A stretch of 64,000 nucleotides of DNA from Streptomyces sp. ISL-1 (GTDB lineage Bacteria > Actinomycetota > Actinomycetes > Streptomycetales > Streptomycetaceae), in assembly GCF_018614585.1 (NCBI RefSeq), contig NZ_JAGGOI010000029.1:124001-188000 (forward strand). Reading direction: 5' to 3'. Below are positions 34,649 to 44,517 of the stretch, in pieces. A program made the position numbers and the translations under genes. Each line of letters opens with the position of its first letter. Positions within the stretch are counted from its first letter, which is position 1. The notes beneath the pieces were generated by a model that worked only from the letters and a program-made list of their open reading frames with translations, made no database searches and had not been told where the DNA came from.

Positions 34649-36757
34649 CTACGCCCCGTGCGCGCGTTCCACCCGGACCGCGCACACCTTGAACTCCGGC
34701 ATCCGCGAGGTCGGGTCGAGCGCGGGGTTCGTCACCGAGTTGACCCGGCCCTCGCCCGGCCAGTGGAACGGCATGAAGACGGTGTCGGGCCGTATCCCCG
34801 CGCTGATCCGGGCGGGCCCGACGGCCCTCCCGCGCCGGGACACGACGGCGAGCGGCTCGCCCTCGACCGCCCCGAGGCGCTCGGCGAGCAATGGATGCAG
34901 CTCGACGAAGGGCCCGGGGGCGGCGGCATTGAGCTCGTCGACCCGCCGGGTCTGCGCCCCGGACTGGTACTGCGAGACGACCCGCCCGGTGGTGAGCAGC
35001 ACGGGATACGCCTCGTCGGCCTCTTCGGCCGCTGCCCGATGCGCCACGGCGACGAAGCGGGCGCGCCCGTCGGGGGTCGCGAACTGTTCGAGGAAGAGCC
35101 GGGGCGTGCCGGGGTGGTCTCCGATGCCCTCCTCGGGGCACGGCCAGAACACCCCGTCCTCCTGCGCGATCCTCCGGTATGTGATGCCCGAGTAGTCCGC
35201 CGGACCGCCCGCCGACGCCCTGCGCAGTTCCTCGAAGACTTCCTCCGGGTCCGCCGGGAAGCCCTTCTCGTGGCCGAGCAGAGCCGCCAGCCCGCCCAGC
35301 ACCTCCAGGTCGCTCCGTACGCCCGGCGGGGCCGCCACCGCCTGGCGGCGCAGCAGGACACGGCCCTCCAGGCTGGTCGTCGTGCCCGTCTCCTCCGCCC
35401 ACTGCGTGACCGGCAGCACCACATCCGCGAGCGCCGCGGTCTCCGACAGCACCACGTCCGCGACCGCGAGGAAGTCCAGCGAGCGCAGCCGCTCCTCCAC
35501 ATGCCCGGCCCGGGGCGCGGAGACCACCGGGTTGGAGCCCATCAGCAGCAGCGACTTCACGTCCCCGCCCAGCGCGTCCAGCAGCTCGTACGCGCTGCGC
35601 CCCGGGCCGGGCAGCGTCTGAGGATCAACCCCCCAGACCCGGGCGACGTGCTCCCTCGCCGCGGGGTCGTCGATCTTGCGATAGCCCGGCAACTGGTCAG
35701 CCTTCTGGCCGTGTTCGCGGCCGCCCTGACCGTTTCCCTGACCGGTCAGGCAGCCGTAGCCGGACAGCGGCCGGCCCGCGCGGCCCGTCGCCAGGCAGAG
35801 GTTGATCCACGCGCTCACCGTGTCCGTGCCCTTGGAGTGCTGCTCGGGACCGCGGGCGGTCAGCACCATGCCCGACTCCGCGCCGCAGAACATCCCCACG
35901 GCCTCTCGCAGTTGGGGTACGCCCACGCCCGTGATCCGCTCCACCAGCTCCGGCCAGTGAGCCATCGCCGCGGCCCGTGCCTCACTCCAGCCGTTCGTGC
36001 GCGACGCGATGAAGTCCTCGTCCGTACGCCCCTCGGCGACCACCAGGTGCAGCAGCCCGAGCGCGAGCGCCAGATCCGTCCCGGGCCGGGGCGCGAGGTG
36101 CAGGTCGGCCTGTTCCGCCGTCCTGGTCCGCCGCGGGTCGACGACGATCAACGTGCCACCGTTGTCGCGCAGTTCGGTCAGATACCGCAGCGCGGGCGGC
36201 ATCGTCTCGACGAGATTCGAGCCTACGAGGATCACACACCCGGTGCGCGGGATGTCCTCCAGCGGGAACGGCAGCCCGCGGTCGAGCCCGAACGCGCGCT
36301 GATGCGCGGCTGCCGCCGACGACATGCAAAAGCGCCCGTTGTAGTCGATCTGTGAGGTGCCCAGCACGACGCGCGCGAACTTCCCGAGCGCGTACGCCTT
36401 CTCATTGGTCAGGCCCCCGCCCCCGAAGACGCCGACCGCGTCGGGGCCGTACTCCGTTCTCGTACGGCGCAGTCCCGCCGCGACCGTACCAAGGGCCTCC
36501 TCCCAGGTGGCCGGCTCGAGCCTGCCTGTGGCGGGGCGACGGACCAGGGGCTCGGTCAGACGCACCCGGGAGGAGAGCAGCGCGGGCGCGGTGCGGCCCT
36601 TGCCGCACAGCGCGCCCTGGTTCACCGGGAAGTCCGGGCGCTCCACCACCTCGACCGCCTCGGGTCCGCCGCGCAGACTCATCCCGCACTGCAGGGCGCA
36701 GTAGGGGCAGTGGGTCGGCGTGGCCGGGCCGGCGGCCTGGGTGGTGGTTTCGGACAT
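34649..36757 (-). CDS. nasA: Assimilatory nitrate reductase, molybdopterin catalytic subunit
   Basis: A 702-residue cytoplasmic molybdenum enzyme reducing nitrate to nitrite, feeding NirBD. An N-terminal 4Fe-4S site has Cys17, Cys20, Cys24 and Cys51 (HCPYCALQCG...GALCGKG). The bis-MGD domains follow (GGGLTNEKAYALGKFARVVLG; GSNPVVSAPRAGHVEERL), and a molydopterin dinucleotide-binding domain lies at the C-terminus (TTGRVVSQYQSGAQTRR). It lacks the extra C-terminal 2Fe-2S domain of some NasA proteins. A GlnR-like pattern precedes the ATG. Confidence 0.93.
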   Translation of the reverse strand: MSETTTQAAGPATPTHCPYCALQCGMSLRGGPEAVEVVERPDFPVNQGALCGKGRTAPALLSSRVRLTEPLVRRPATGRLEPATWEEALGTVAAGLRRTRTEYGPDAVGVFGGGGLTNEKAYALGKFARVVLGTSQIDYNGRFCMSSAAAAHQRAFGLDRGLPFPLEDIPRTGCVILVGSNLVETMPPALRYLTELRDNGGTLIVVDPRRTRTAEQADLHLAPRPGTDLALALGLLHLVVAEGRTDEDFIASRTNGWSEARAAAMAHWPELVERITGVGVPQLREAVGMFCGAESGMVLTARGPEQHSKGTDTVSAWINLCLATGRAGRPLSGYGCLTGQGNGQGGREHGQKADQLPGYRKIDDPAAREHVARVWGVDPQTLPGPGRSAYELLDALGGDVKSLLLMGSNPVVSAPRAGHVEERLRSLDFLAVADVVLSETAALADVVLPVTQWAEETGTTTSLEGRVLLRRQAVAAPPGVRSDLEVLGGLAALLGHEKGFPADPEEVFEELRRASAGGPADYSGITYRRIAQEDGVFWPCPEEGIGDHPGTPRLFLEQFATPDGRARFVAVAHRAAAEEADEAYPVLLTTGRVVSQYQSGAQTRRVDELNAAAPGPFVELHPLLAERLGAVEGEPLAVVSRRGRAVGPARISAGIRPDTVFMPFHWPGEGRVNSVTNPALDPTSRMPEFKVCAVRVERAHGA

Positions 36758-36768
36758 ACGGCCAGGTT

Positions 36769-36806
36769 GGGACGCCCGTGTTACGCGGACGGGCGCGCCG
36801 GATTAC
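36769..36806 (-). promoter_or_regulatory. GlnR-like elements upstream of nasA
   Basis: On the minus strand: GTAAT-n6-CGCCC-n6-GTAAC-n6-GTCCC, i.e. two good half-sites 22 bases apart and two degenerate ones, 12-49 bases before the nasA ATG. Weaker than the nirB box. GlnR control of nasA is known in S. coelicolor. Confidence 0.5.
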
Positions 36807-36923
36807 GGTCCGGGTACGCCCATCTCCGCCCGCGCCCTGCCGCCCCGTGAGGAACTCTCCCCGCCCCGACGCTCGCCGCCCCGGACCGCGCCGCCCCGAG
36901 CCGCCTCGCCCGGGCGCCACTCC

Positions 36924-37514
36924 TCACGCGCGGCGGCCGAGCAGCGCCAGCAGCACGGTCTGGTGGCTGTCGCCCGGCGGCGGCTCGATCGGCGGGGCGA
37001 AAAGACCGGACTTGGACAGTTCCGAGGCGTACGGAGTGACCTCGTCGAGCGCGAAGCTCACGAGCGCGTCCGGCAGCCGCTCCGGCGCGCCGATCGCACG
37101 GGACAGGTCCCAGCTGTGCACGACGGTATCCGTGATCATCTGCGCGCAGTACGCCACCGCGGGGGTCTCGCCGTACGACAGCAGCACGGTCCGCTCCAGC
37201 GCCCCCGACGCCCCGAACGCCCTCCGCGCGGCGCGCGCCGCCGCGTCCCAACTGGCCCGCGGGTGGGCGCCGAGCACATCGCCGTCGTACGCGTCGCCCA
37301 CGTCGTCGATGCCGACTCCGTCGGTCACCAGGTCCGGCACCCACAGCTGTTCCGAGGTGAGATGGTTGACGAGATCGCGTACTGACCACTCGGTGCAGGG
37401 CGTCGGGTCGTCCCACTGATCGGCCCGTACGGCGTGCACACGCTCGGTGAAGAGCGCGAGCGCCTCGGAGTGCCGGTTGAGCAGGGTTGCTACGTCGTTT
37501 TCCATACGGTTCAC
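36924..37514 (-). CDS. DinB/mycothiol-dependent-type maleylpyruvate isomerase family protein (TIGR03086-like)
   Basis: A 196-residue four-helix-bundle protein. It starts LLNRHSEALALFTERVHAV and has the conserved DDPTPCTEWSVRDLVNHL (about 35-52), with a metal-binding His there and another near VVHSWDLSRAIG (about 128-140). The family uses mycothiol or binds Zn/Ni, but the substrate is unknown for this subgroup. Start is 37514 or 37505. Monocistronic. Confidence 0.87.
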   Translation of the reverse strand: MNRMENDVATLLNRHSEALALFTERVHAVRADQWDDPTPCTEWSVRDLVNHLTSEQLWVPDLVTDGVGIDDVGDAYDGDVLGAHPRASWDAAARAARRAFGASGALERTVLLSYGETPAVAYCAQMITDTVVHSWDLSRAIGAPERLPDALVSFALDEVTPYASELSKSGLFAPPIEPPPGDSHQTVLLALLGRRA

Positions 37515-37556
37515 TGTCGCGCGCCGCGGATGCCGACGCGAGTCTGTCGCCGCGTG

Positions 37557-38243
37557 TCACCGGGCGGCTGCGGCCAGCGCCTCCCTCACACCGGGCTCCT
37601 CGGCCCCCAGGAAGCGGGGATCCGGCGTGAACGCGGCGTCCAGCGCCGCCTTGCCGGCCGCGAACATCTCCCGTGTCCCGCCGTAGTACCAGGTGGCGTC
37701 GTGGGGTTCGGCGACCCCGATGCCGTACGACTCGACCCCCGCCGCCCGGCAGAGCGCGACGGCCCGCCGGATGTGGAAGCCCTGGGTCACCAGGACCGCG
37801 CGCCGGACCCCGAAGATCTTCTTGGCGCGTACGCAGGAGTCCCAGGTGTCGAACCCGGCGTAGTCGCTGACGATCCGCTTGTCCGGCACGCCGCGGGAGG
37901 TGAGATACGTGCGCATGGCGTCCGGCTCGTCGTACTCCACGCGGCTGTTGTCGCCGGTGACGAGCACGACCTTGACCTTGCCTGCCCGGTACAACTCGGC
38001 GGCGGCGTCCAGCCGGTGCGCGAGATAGGGCATGGGGCGGCCCTTCCAGAGCCCGGCCCCGAAGACGACGGCGACATCCTGGGCGGGGACCTGAGCGACG
38101 GTGCGGACGCGGCTGTCGGCGACGGCGTGCATCCAGGTCGCGGGCGCGAGCGCGAGGACGCAGGCGAGCATGACGGTCTGCGCGATCCGCCGCTGGGCGT
38201 GCCGGGTCCGGGGTGCTTTTGGAAGTCGTAGTGTCACCTTCAC
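37557..38243 (-). CDS. YdcF/SanA-like DUF218 membrane protein
   Basis: A 228-residue protein with one N-terminal membrane helix (about 20-40) and an extracytoplasmic DUF218 domain: VVFGAGLWKGRPMPYLAHRLDAAAEL, VTGDNSRVEYDEP, ILVTQGFH-like VLVTQGFHIRRAV. The family includes SanA of E. coli, implicated in envelope barrier function and vancomycin tolerance. Substrate unknown. It is transcribed toward the TIGR03086-like gene. Confidence 0.88.
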   Translation of the reverse strand: MKVTLRLPKAPRTRHAQRRIAQTVMLACVLALAPATWMHAVADSRVRTVAQVPAQDVAVVFGAGLWKGRPMPYLAHRLDAAAELYRAGKVKVVLVTGDNSRVEYDEPDAMRTYLTSRGVPDKRIVSDYAGFDTWDSCVRAKKIFGVRRAVLVTQGFHIRRAVALCRAAGVESYGIGVAEPHDATWYYGGTREMFAAGKAALDAAFTPDPRFLGAEEPGVREALAAAAR

Positions 38244-38496
38244 GCCTGGTCAGACGCGGATCGGGCCGGATCGGTTCGGCCGGGCACTTGTTTGGCCTGA
38301 TCGGCGTTCTGATCACGGTCGCGCCTGTGGGCCGGCCGTGGCGCCGCCTGAGCGGCTGCACGCCGTGGGCCGGCGTGACGTGATCCGGTCCCGAAGGGCG
38401 GTCCCGGCGCGCAGTTCTCTCTCCCGCCGCGCTCGATCCGTAGGAGACGGGTCTGACAACGCCGCGGGGGAGCCGGTGAGCCCGCGGAAAACACCC
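38244..38496. other. Intergenic region, divergent promoters
   Basis: Apart from the GlnR-like element at its right edge, this stretch between the DUF218 gene and the chelatase gene shows only short GC-rich self-complementary runs. No gene seen. Confidence 0.5.
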
Positions 38497-38523
38497 GTCA
38501 CCCTCACGCAATGACCCTGCAAC
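38486..38523 (+). promoter_or_regulatory. GlnR-like box upstream of sirohydrochlorin chelatase
   Basis: GGAAA-n6-GTCAC-n6-GCAAT-n6-GCAAC, with the 11-base step of GlnR sites, ends 22 bases before ATG 38546. It would tie siroheme synthesis to nitrogen control. Confidence 0.55.
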
Positions 38524-38545
38524 CTCGGCACGTCAGGATCGGTCC

Positions 38546-39538
38546 ATGACGGAGCCGGCGTACCTTCACGAGTCCCTGCCACCCGACCGTGAGTCCGTGC
38601 CCCTCGAGCGGACGCCCCTCGACCCGCGGTCCCTGGACACGAAGCTCCTCGATCCGCGGCCCCTCGACGCCGCGCCGCTGGACACCACGGCGCAGCTGCT
38701 CCTGCGCATCACCGACCAGCTCGGCAGCCAACTCAGCCACGTCACACTGAACGGAGCCCGCAGGCGTATGCCCCCGACCGAACGGCCCACCCTCGTCGCC
38801 GTCGCGCACGGCAGCCGCGACCCGCGCGCCCTGCACACCGCCACCGAGCTCCTCGACCGGGTCCGCGAACTGCGCCCCGGACTCGACGTCCGCCTCGGCC
38901 ACATCGAGCTGAACGAGCCGCTGCTGCCCGCCACCCTCGCCGCGCTCGAAGGCGAACGGCGCGCGGCCGGCACCCGTGCCGTCCTCGTACCGCTGCTGCT
39001 CAGCCGCGGCTACCACGTCAAGCACGATCTGCCGCGGGCAGTGGCGGCCGTACCCGGCGCGGACATACGCATCGCCGCCCCACTCGGCCCGCACCCCCTC
39101 CTGGTGGAGGCGCTCTGCTCACGGCTGGCCGAGGCCGGCTGGCGGCCCGAGGACGGCACCAGCCGCGGCGCCGGAGTGGTCCTTGCCGCAGCGGGCTCGC
39201 GCGACCCCGATTCCGCGTCCGACACCCGGCGCACCGCGGAACTGCTCAGCGAGCGCCTCGGCGGCGTGCCGGTCGTTCCCGCCTACGCTTCGGCTGCCCG
39301 GCCCACCGTCCCCGCGGCCGTGCGCGCGCTCACCGCCCGCGGCCGCCACCGCATCGCCGTCGCCTCCTACTTCGCGTTCCCCGGCCTGTTCGCCACCCGC
39401 AGCGCCGCCGCCGCGCCCTGGATCGCCGCCGACCCGCTCGGCCCGCACCCGGCGCTGGCCCGGCTGCTGCTGCAGCGCTACGACGAGGCCCTGAGCACCG
39501 CGTACCCCTCGCAGCGGCGCGAACTCGCCCCTGCCTAG
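38546..39538 (+). CDS. Sirohydrochlorin chelatase (CbiX/SirB-like)
   Basis: A 330-residue two-domain chelatase. Residues 1-70 are a linker-like N-terminus with LDPR/PLD repeats. The first half has VAVAHGSRDPRALHTATELLDRVRELRPG with the catalytic-type His, and VLVPLLLSRGYHVKHDLP with the second His. The second half repeats the fold (LAAAGSRDPDSASDTRRTAELL). It inserts Fe (or Co) into sirohydrochlorin; here probably siroheme for NirB. Confidence 0.9.
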   Translation: MTEPAYLHESLPPDRESVPLERTPLDPRSLDTKLLDPRPLDAAPLDTTAQLLLRITDQLGSQLSHVTLNGARRRMPPTERPTLVAVAHGSRDPRALHTATELLDRVRELRPGLDVRLGHIELNEPLLPATLAALEGERRAAGTRAVLVPLLLSRGYHVKHDLPRAVAAVPGADIRIAAPLGPHPLLVEALCSRLAEAGWRPEDGTSRGAGVVLAAAGSRDPDSASDTRRTAELLSERLGGVPVVPAYASAARPTVPAAVRALTARGRHRIAVASYFAFPGLFATRSAAAAPWIAADPLGPHPALARLLLQRYDEALSTAYPSQRRELAPA

Positions 39539-39584
39539 CCCACCACGTCGCCCGCCTGTCACCGGCTCCGGTTACCTTCGGTGC

Positions 39585-40937
39585 ATGGCAGGCACCACCG
39601 GCACCACCTCATCCGGCCCCGACGCATCCGACGCCCTCGACGGCGCTTACGACGAGGCGGCCACCGCACGGTGGGCTCCCGAGCCGGACAAGCGCCCGGG
39701 CCGCACCGCCTTCCAGCGTGACCGCGCGCGCGTGCTGCACTCCTCCGCGCTGCGCCGGCTCGCCGGCAAGACCCAGGTGGTCACCCCCGGCACCCGCAAC
39801 CAGGCCTGGGACGCCAGCCCCCGCACCCGGCTCACCCACTCCCTGGAATGCGCCCAGGTCGGACGGGAACTGGGCGCGGCGCTCGGCTGCGACGCCGATC
39901 TGGTCGAGGCGGCCTGCCTCGCCCACGACATGGGCCACCCGCCGTTCGGACACAACGGCGAGCAGGCGCTGAACGACTTCGCCAAGGACTGCGGCGGCTT
40001 CGAGGGCAATGCCCAGTCGCTGCGCCTGCTGACCCGTATCGAGCCCAAGCGGTTCGTCCACCGCACGGCGACATCAGCCCCCGCCGCGGCGGGGACCGGC
40101 GAGCTCGTCAGTGTCGGCCTCAACCTCACCCGGGCAGTCCTGGACGCGGCCACCAAATACCCCTGGCCGCGCGGCGGACACCCCACCGACCCCGACTCGG
40201 TGAAATTCGGTGTCTACGAGGACGACCTGCCGGTCTTCGAATGGGCCCGCGAAGGCGCCCCCGCGTACCGCAAGTGCTTCGAGGCCCACGTCATGGACTG
40301 GGCCGACGACGTGGCGTACTCCGTGCACGACTTCGAGGACGGACTGCACGCCGGCCATATCGACCCCAACCTCCTCCTCGCGGAACCGGAGCGCAGCGAC
40401 ATCTGGCGGGTGGCGATCGGGCGGTACGTACCCGAGGACACAGATCCGCAGGAGCTGGCCGAGGCCCTGGACCGGCTCATCGACCAGGAGTGGTGGCCGC
40501 ACCACTACGACGGCTCGTCGGTCGCGCAGGCCCGGCTGAAGGACGCCACCAGCCAGCTCATCGGCCGCTTCTGCCTCGCCGCCGAGGGCGCGACCCGCCA
40601 GGCGTACGGATCCGGGCGGCTCACCCGGTACGCCGCCGAGCTGGTCGTTCCGCGCGCAGCCCGCAACGAATGCGCCGTCCTCAAGGCTGTCGCCGACCGC
40701 TATGTGATGCAGCGCGCCGAACAGGAGACGCTCCGCGCCGACCAGCGGATCGTGCTCGCCGAACTGGCCGAGGCGCTCACCGCCCGCGCACCCGAGAGCC
40801 TCGACCCGCAATTCCGCGCCCTGTTCGACGCCGCTCCCGACGACCGGGCGCGCAAGCGGGTGATCGTCGACCAGCTCGCTTCGCTCACCGACGACTCCGC
40901 CCGCACCCTCCACGCCCAGCTCACGGCCCGCCGCTGA
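39585..40937 (+). CDS. dgt: Deoxyguanosinetriphosphate triphosphohydrolase
   Basis: A 450-residue HD-domain hydrolase removing tripolyphosphate from dNTPs. HD signature: RLTHSLECAQVGRE (His85), CLAHDMGHPPFGHNGE (His114-Asp115) and WADDVAYSVHDFEDG. Start at 39585 follows the chelatase by 46 bases. In Streptomyces it commonly lies just upstream of dnaG, as here with one gene between. It controls dNTP pools or guards replication. Confidence 0.93.
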   Translation: MAGTTGTTSSGPDASDALDGAYDEAATARWAPEPDKRPGRTAFQRDRARVLHSSALRRLAGKTQVVTPGTRNQAWDASPRTRLTHSLECAQVGRELGAALGCDADLVEAACLAHDMGHPPFGHNGEQALNDFAKDCGGFEGNAQSLRLLTRIEPKRFVHRTATSAPAAAGTGELVSVGLNLTRAVLDAATKYPWPRGGHPTDPDSVKFGVYEDDLPVFEWAREGAPAYRKCFEAHVMDWADDVAYSVHDFEDGLHAGHIDPNLLLAEPERSDIWRVAIGRYVPEDTDPQELAEALDRLIDQEWWPHHYDGSSVAQARLKDATSQLIGRFCLAAEGATRQAYGSGRLTRYAAELVVPRAARNECAVLKAVADRYVMQRAEQETLRADQRIVLAELAEALTARAPESLDPQFRALFDAAPDDRARKRVIVDQLASLTDDSARTLHAQLTARR

Positions 40938-41066
40938 GCATCCGGGAGGGCCCCCGGGGCGCGTCCGGGATGACACGCCCAAGGCGCACTCCCTCTTTCG
41001 CCATAACGCTCTGTGCGGGACGCTCGCTGAAGGCTGCGCAGCGTAGAAGCAAAGAGGAGGCATCAA

Positions 41067-42329
41067 GTGGTCGACGCACATCGGACATTCGTCATCGTCG
41101 GTGGTGGACTCGCCGGAGCCAAGGCCGCCGAGACCCTCCGCGCCGAAGGGTTCACCGGCCGCGTGATCCTCATCGGTGACGAACGCGACCACCCCTATGA
41201 ACGGCCGCCGCTGTCCAAGGGCTATCTGTCGGGCAAGGAGGAGCGCGACAGCGTCTTCGTCCACGAGCCCGCCTGGTACGCCCGGGCCGACGTCGAACTG
41301 CACCTCGGCCAGACCGTCGTCGCGGTCGACCGCGACACCAAGTCCGTGCGCCTCGGCGACGGCACAGTCCTGCACTACGACAAGCTGCTGCTGGCCACCG
41401 GCGCCGAGCCGCGCCGCCTGGACATTCCCGGCACCGAGCTGGCCGGCGTCCACCATCTGCGCCGCCTCGCCCACGCCGACCGGCTGCGCCAGGTGCTCAC
41501 GGCGCTCGGCCGCGACAACGGCCATCTGGTCATCGCGGGCGCGGGCTGGATCGGCCTGGAGGTCGCGGCAGCCGCCCGCGGCTACGGCGCCGAGGTCACC
41601 GTCGTCGAACCGGAACCCACCCCGCTGCACCACGTCATCGGCCCGGAGCTCGGCCAGGTCTTCACCGAACTGCACCGCGAGCACGGCGTCCGCTTCCGCT
41701 TCGGCGCCCGCCTCACCGAGATCACCGGCCAGGACGGCATGGTCCTCTCGGTCCGTACCGACGACGGTGAGGAGCACCCGGCGCACGACGTACTCGCCGC
41801 GATCGGCGCCGCCCCGCGCACCGCCCTCGCCGAAGCCGCCGGCCTCGCGCTCGCGGACCGGGCACACGGCGGCGGCGTCGCCGTCGACGGCAGCCTGCGC
41901 ACCTCCGACCCCGACATCTACGCGGCGGGCGACGTGGCGGCCGCCCACCACCCGCTGCTGGGGGCCAGGCTGCGGGTCGAGCACTGGGCGAACGCCCTCA
42001 ACGGTGGCCCGGCCGCCGCACGCGCGATGCTCGGCCAGGACGTCTCGTACGACCGCATCCCGTACTTCTTCTCCGACCAGTACGACCTGGGCCTGGAGTA
42101 CTCGGGCTGGGCGCCGCCCGGCTCGTACGACCAGGTGGTGCTCCGCGGCGACGTCGGGAAGCGGGAGTTCATCGCCTTCTGGCTGAAGGACCGCCGGGTG
42201 CTCGCCGGGATGAACGTCAATGTGTGGGATGTCACCGACCCGATCCAGCAGCTGATCCGCTCCGGCGGCCCGGTGGCCCCGGACGCCCTCGCCGACCCTT
42301 CAGTACCGCTGACTTCCCTCAACAGCTGA
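41067..42329 (+). CDS. FAD-dependent ferredoxin reductase-like oxidoreductase
   Basis: A 420-residue flavoprotein like rubredoxin/ferredoxin reductases of dioxygenase systems. It has FAD motif VIVGGGLAGAKAAETL (8-23), RPPLSKGYLSG (49-59), NAD motif IAGAGWIGLEVAAAARGYGAEVTVVE and TSDPDIYAAGDVA. C-terminal domain IPYFFSDQYDLGLEYSGWAP. GTG 41067 behind GAGGAGG. It likely passes NAD(P)H electrons to a ferredoxin or P450 partner encoded elsewhere. The dnaG start follows 35 bases after its stop. Confidence 0.9.
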   Translation: MVDAHRTFVIVGGGLAGAKAAETLRAEGFTGRVILIGDERDHPYERPPLSKGYLSGKEERDSVFVHEPAWYARADVELHLGQTVVAVDRDTKSVRLGDGTVLHYDKLLLATGAEPRRLDIPGTELAGVHHLRRLAHADRLRQVLTALGRDNGHLVIAGAGWIGLEVAAAARGYGAEVTVVEPEPTPLHHVIGPELGQVFTELHREHGVRFRFGARLTEITGQDGMVLSVRTDDGEEHPAHDVLAAIGAAPRTALAEAAGLALADRAHGGGVAVDGSLRTSDPDIYAAGDVAAAHHPLLGARLRVEHWANALNGGPAAARAMLGQDVSYDRIPYFFSDQYDLGLEYSGWAPPGSYDQVVLRGDVGKREFIAFWLKDRRVLAGMNVNVWDVTDPIQQLIRSGGPVAPDALADPSVPLTSLNS

Positions 42330-42364
42330 CGGGAGTGTCATCGCGCCACCGTAGACTTCCGCGT

Positions 42365-44269
42365 GTGGCAGGCAGGATCAACGATGACGACGTGAAGGCG
42401 GTCCGGGACGCGGTCCCGATCGACGCCGTCGTTTCTGAGTACCTCCAGCTGCGCAACGCCGGTGGCGGAAACCTCAAGGGGCTCTGCCCCTTCCACGACG
42501 AGAAGTCCCCCTCCTTCCAGGTCAGCCCGAGCAAGGGTCTCTTCCACTGCTTCGGCTGCCAGGAAGGCGGCGACACCATCGCCTTCGTGATGAAGATCGA
42601 CCATCTCTCCTTCTCCGAGACGGTCGAGCGCCTCGCCGCGACGGCGGGCATCACCCTGCGCTACGAGGAGGGCGGGTACAACCCCACCCACCAGCGGGGC
42701 GAGCGCATCCGCCTGGTCGAGGCGCACAAGATCGCCGCGCAGTTCTACATCGAGCAGCTGGAGAACGGCTCCGAGGCCGAGACCGGCCGCAAGTTCCTCG
42801 CCGAGCGCGGCTTCGACCAGGCCGCCGCCCAGCACTTCAGCGTCGGCTACAGCCCGCAGGGCTGGGACCACCTCACCCGTTTTCTGCGCGGGAAGGGCTT
42901 CAGCGACAAGGAGCTGATCCTCTCCGGCCTCGCCCAGGACGGCCGCCGTGGCCCCATCGACCGCTTCCGCGGGCGGCTGATGTGGCCGATCCGCGACATC
43001 TCGGGCGATGTTGTCGGCTTCGGGGCACGAAAGCTGTACGAGAGCGACAACGGCCCGAAGTACCTCAACACCCCTGAGACGGGCATCTACAAGAAGTCCC
43101 AGATGCTGTACGGCATCGATCTCGCCAAGAAGGAGATCGCCAAAACCAGCCGGGCCGTCGTCGTCGAGGGCTACACCGACGTCATGGCCTGCCATCTGGC
43201 CGGGGTCACCATCGCCATCGCCACCTGCGGAACGGCCTTCGGCGGCGACCACATCAAGATCCTGCGCCGACTGCTGATGGACAACGCCACCGCCGAGGTG
43301 ATCTTCACCTTCGACGGCGACGCGGCCGGGCAGAAGGCCGCGCTGCGCGCCTTCGAGGACGACCAGAAGTTCGCCGCCGAGACCTCGATCGCCATCACAC
43401 CCGGCGGCATGGACCCCTGCGAACTGCGCCTGGCCGAGGGCGACGACGCGGTTCAGAAACTGGTCGAAACGCGCACGCCGCTCTTCGAGTTCGCCATCCG
43501 CCACAGCGTGCTGCGCCACAATCTGGAGACGCCTGCCGGCCGGGCCGCCGCGCTGGACGAGGCCGCGCCGATCGTCGCAGGCATCAAGAACATCGCCATC
43601 CAGCACGAGTCGGCGGTGCAACTGGCCGGCATTCTCGGCATCCTCGACACCCAGTTCGTGGTCAAGCGGGTCGCCCAACTCGCCCGCTGGGCCCGCGACC
43701 GCGGCGGCCGCGGCCCGGCGACCCCGTCCCGCGCCCCTCAGTCGTACGAGCGGCAGGGCGCCCACCAGACCCCCGCGGGCCCCGCCCTCAATCTGCGCAG
43801 CCCCACCCACCGCACCGAACGCGAACTGCTCAAGCTGGCTCTCCAGCACCCGGACCTGGTCTCCCCGGCCTTCGACGCGTACGGCGTCGACGAGTTCACC
43901 GCCCCGCCGTACGCCGCGGTCCGCCAGACCATCGCCGAGGCGGGCGGCGCCGAACAGGGCACCCAGGACAGCCCCGACTACCTCGCCCGGGTCCGCGACG
44001 TCGCACCGAACGACACGGTGCGTGCCATGGTCACCGAGCTCGCCGTGGAGGCCATCCACGCCAGGACGGTCGACGAGACCTACGCCGGCACCCAGTTGGT
44101 CCAGGTCCGCCTGCGCGCGGTCGACCGCCGCATCGGCGATGTCCAGGGCACCCTCGCCCGCCTCGGCCCGAACGCCGAGCCGGAACACCACACGGCCGTG
44201 GCGAACGAACTGTGGGTGCTCCAGCAGTACGCACAGTCCCTGCGCAACCAGGGCGCCGCCGCCCTCTAG
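42365..44269 (+). CDS. dnaG: DNA primase
   Basis: A 634-residue primase making RNA primers at the replication fork. The CHC2-type zinc finger has Cys41, His44, Cys62 and Cys65 (CPFHDEKSPSF...HCFGC). The TOPRIM domain has VVVEGYTDVMA, ATCGTAFG and FTFDGDAAGQKA, and the helicase-binding C-terminal domain starts near 490. GTG 42365 (MAGRINDDDV) fits family N-termini. Confidence 0.95.
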   Translation: MAGRINDDDVKAVRDAVPIDAVVSEYLQLRNAGGGNLKGLCPFHDEKSPSFQVSPSKGLFHCFGCQEGGDTIAFVMKIDHLSFSETVERLAATAGITLRYEEGGYNPTHQRGERIRLVEAHKIAAQFYIEQLENGSEAETGRKFLAERGFDQAAAQHFSVGYSPQGWDHLTRFLRGKGFSDKELILSGLAQDGRRGPIDRFRGRLMWPIRDISGDVVGFGARKLYESDNGPKYLNTPETGIYKKSQMLYGIDLAKKEIAKTSRAVVVEGYTDVMACHLAGVTIAIATCGTAFGGDHIKILRRLLMDNATAEVIFTFDGDAAGQKAALRAFEDDQKFAAETSIAITPGGMDPCELRLAEGDDAVQKLVETRTPLFEFAIRHSVLRHNLETPAGRAAALDEAAPIVAGIKNIAIQHESAVQLAGILGILDTQFVVKRVAQLARWARDRGGRGPATPSRAPQSYERQGAHQTPAGPALNLRSPTHRTERELLKLALQHPDLVSPAFDAYGVDEFTAPPYAAVRQTIAEAGGAEQGTQDSPDYLARVRDVAPNDTVRAMVTELAVEAIHARTVDETYAGTQLVQVRLRAVDRRIGDVQGTLARLGPNAEPEHHTAVANELWVLQQYAQSLRNQGAAAL

Positions 44270-44517
44270 CGTGCATGGGTAACCGTCCGGTCACGCACTG
44301 GACTCAAAAAGTAGCCGCACGCCCCTCGTGGCAGCGATGTGTCGTACCCCACACTGGGGTGCGGTGCCTGAGTCCCCGGAGCGCGGCCGGTCCACACCAG
44401 TGGGCCCCTCACCCCCGCGGATCCGTTCATCGTGTACGGGACGGAAAGCGGCCCGGCCGCCTCCGTCCCGCTGCCGCACGCCCCCGAACCGGCAGCGATC
44501 ACCTGGAGGTCGCCCCC

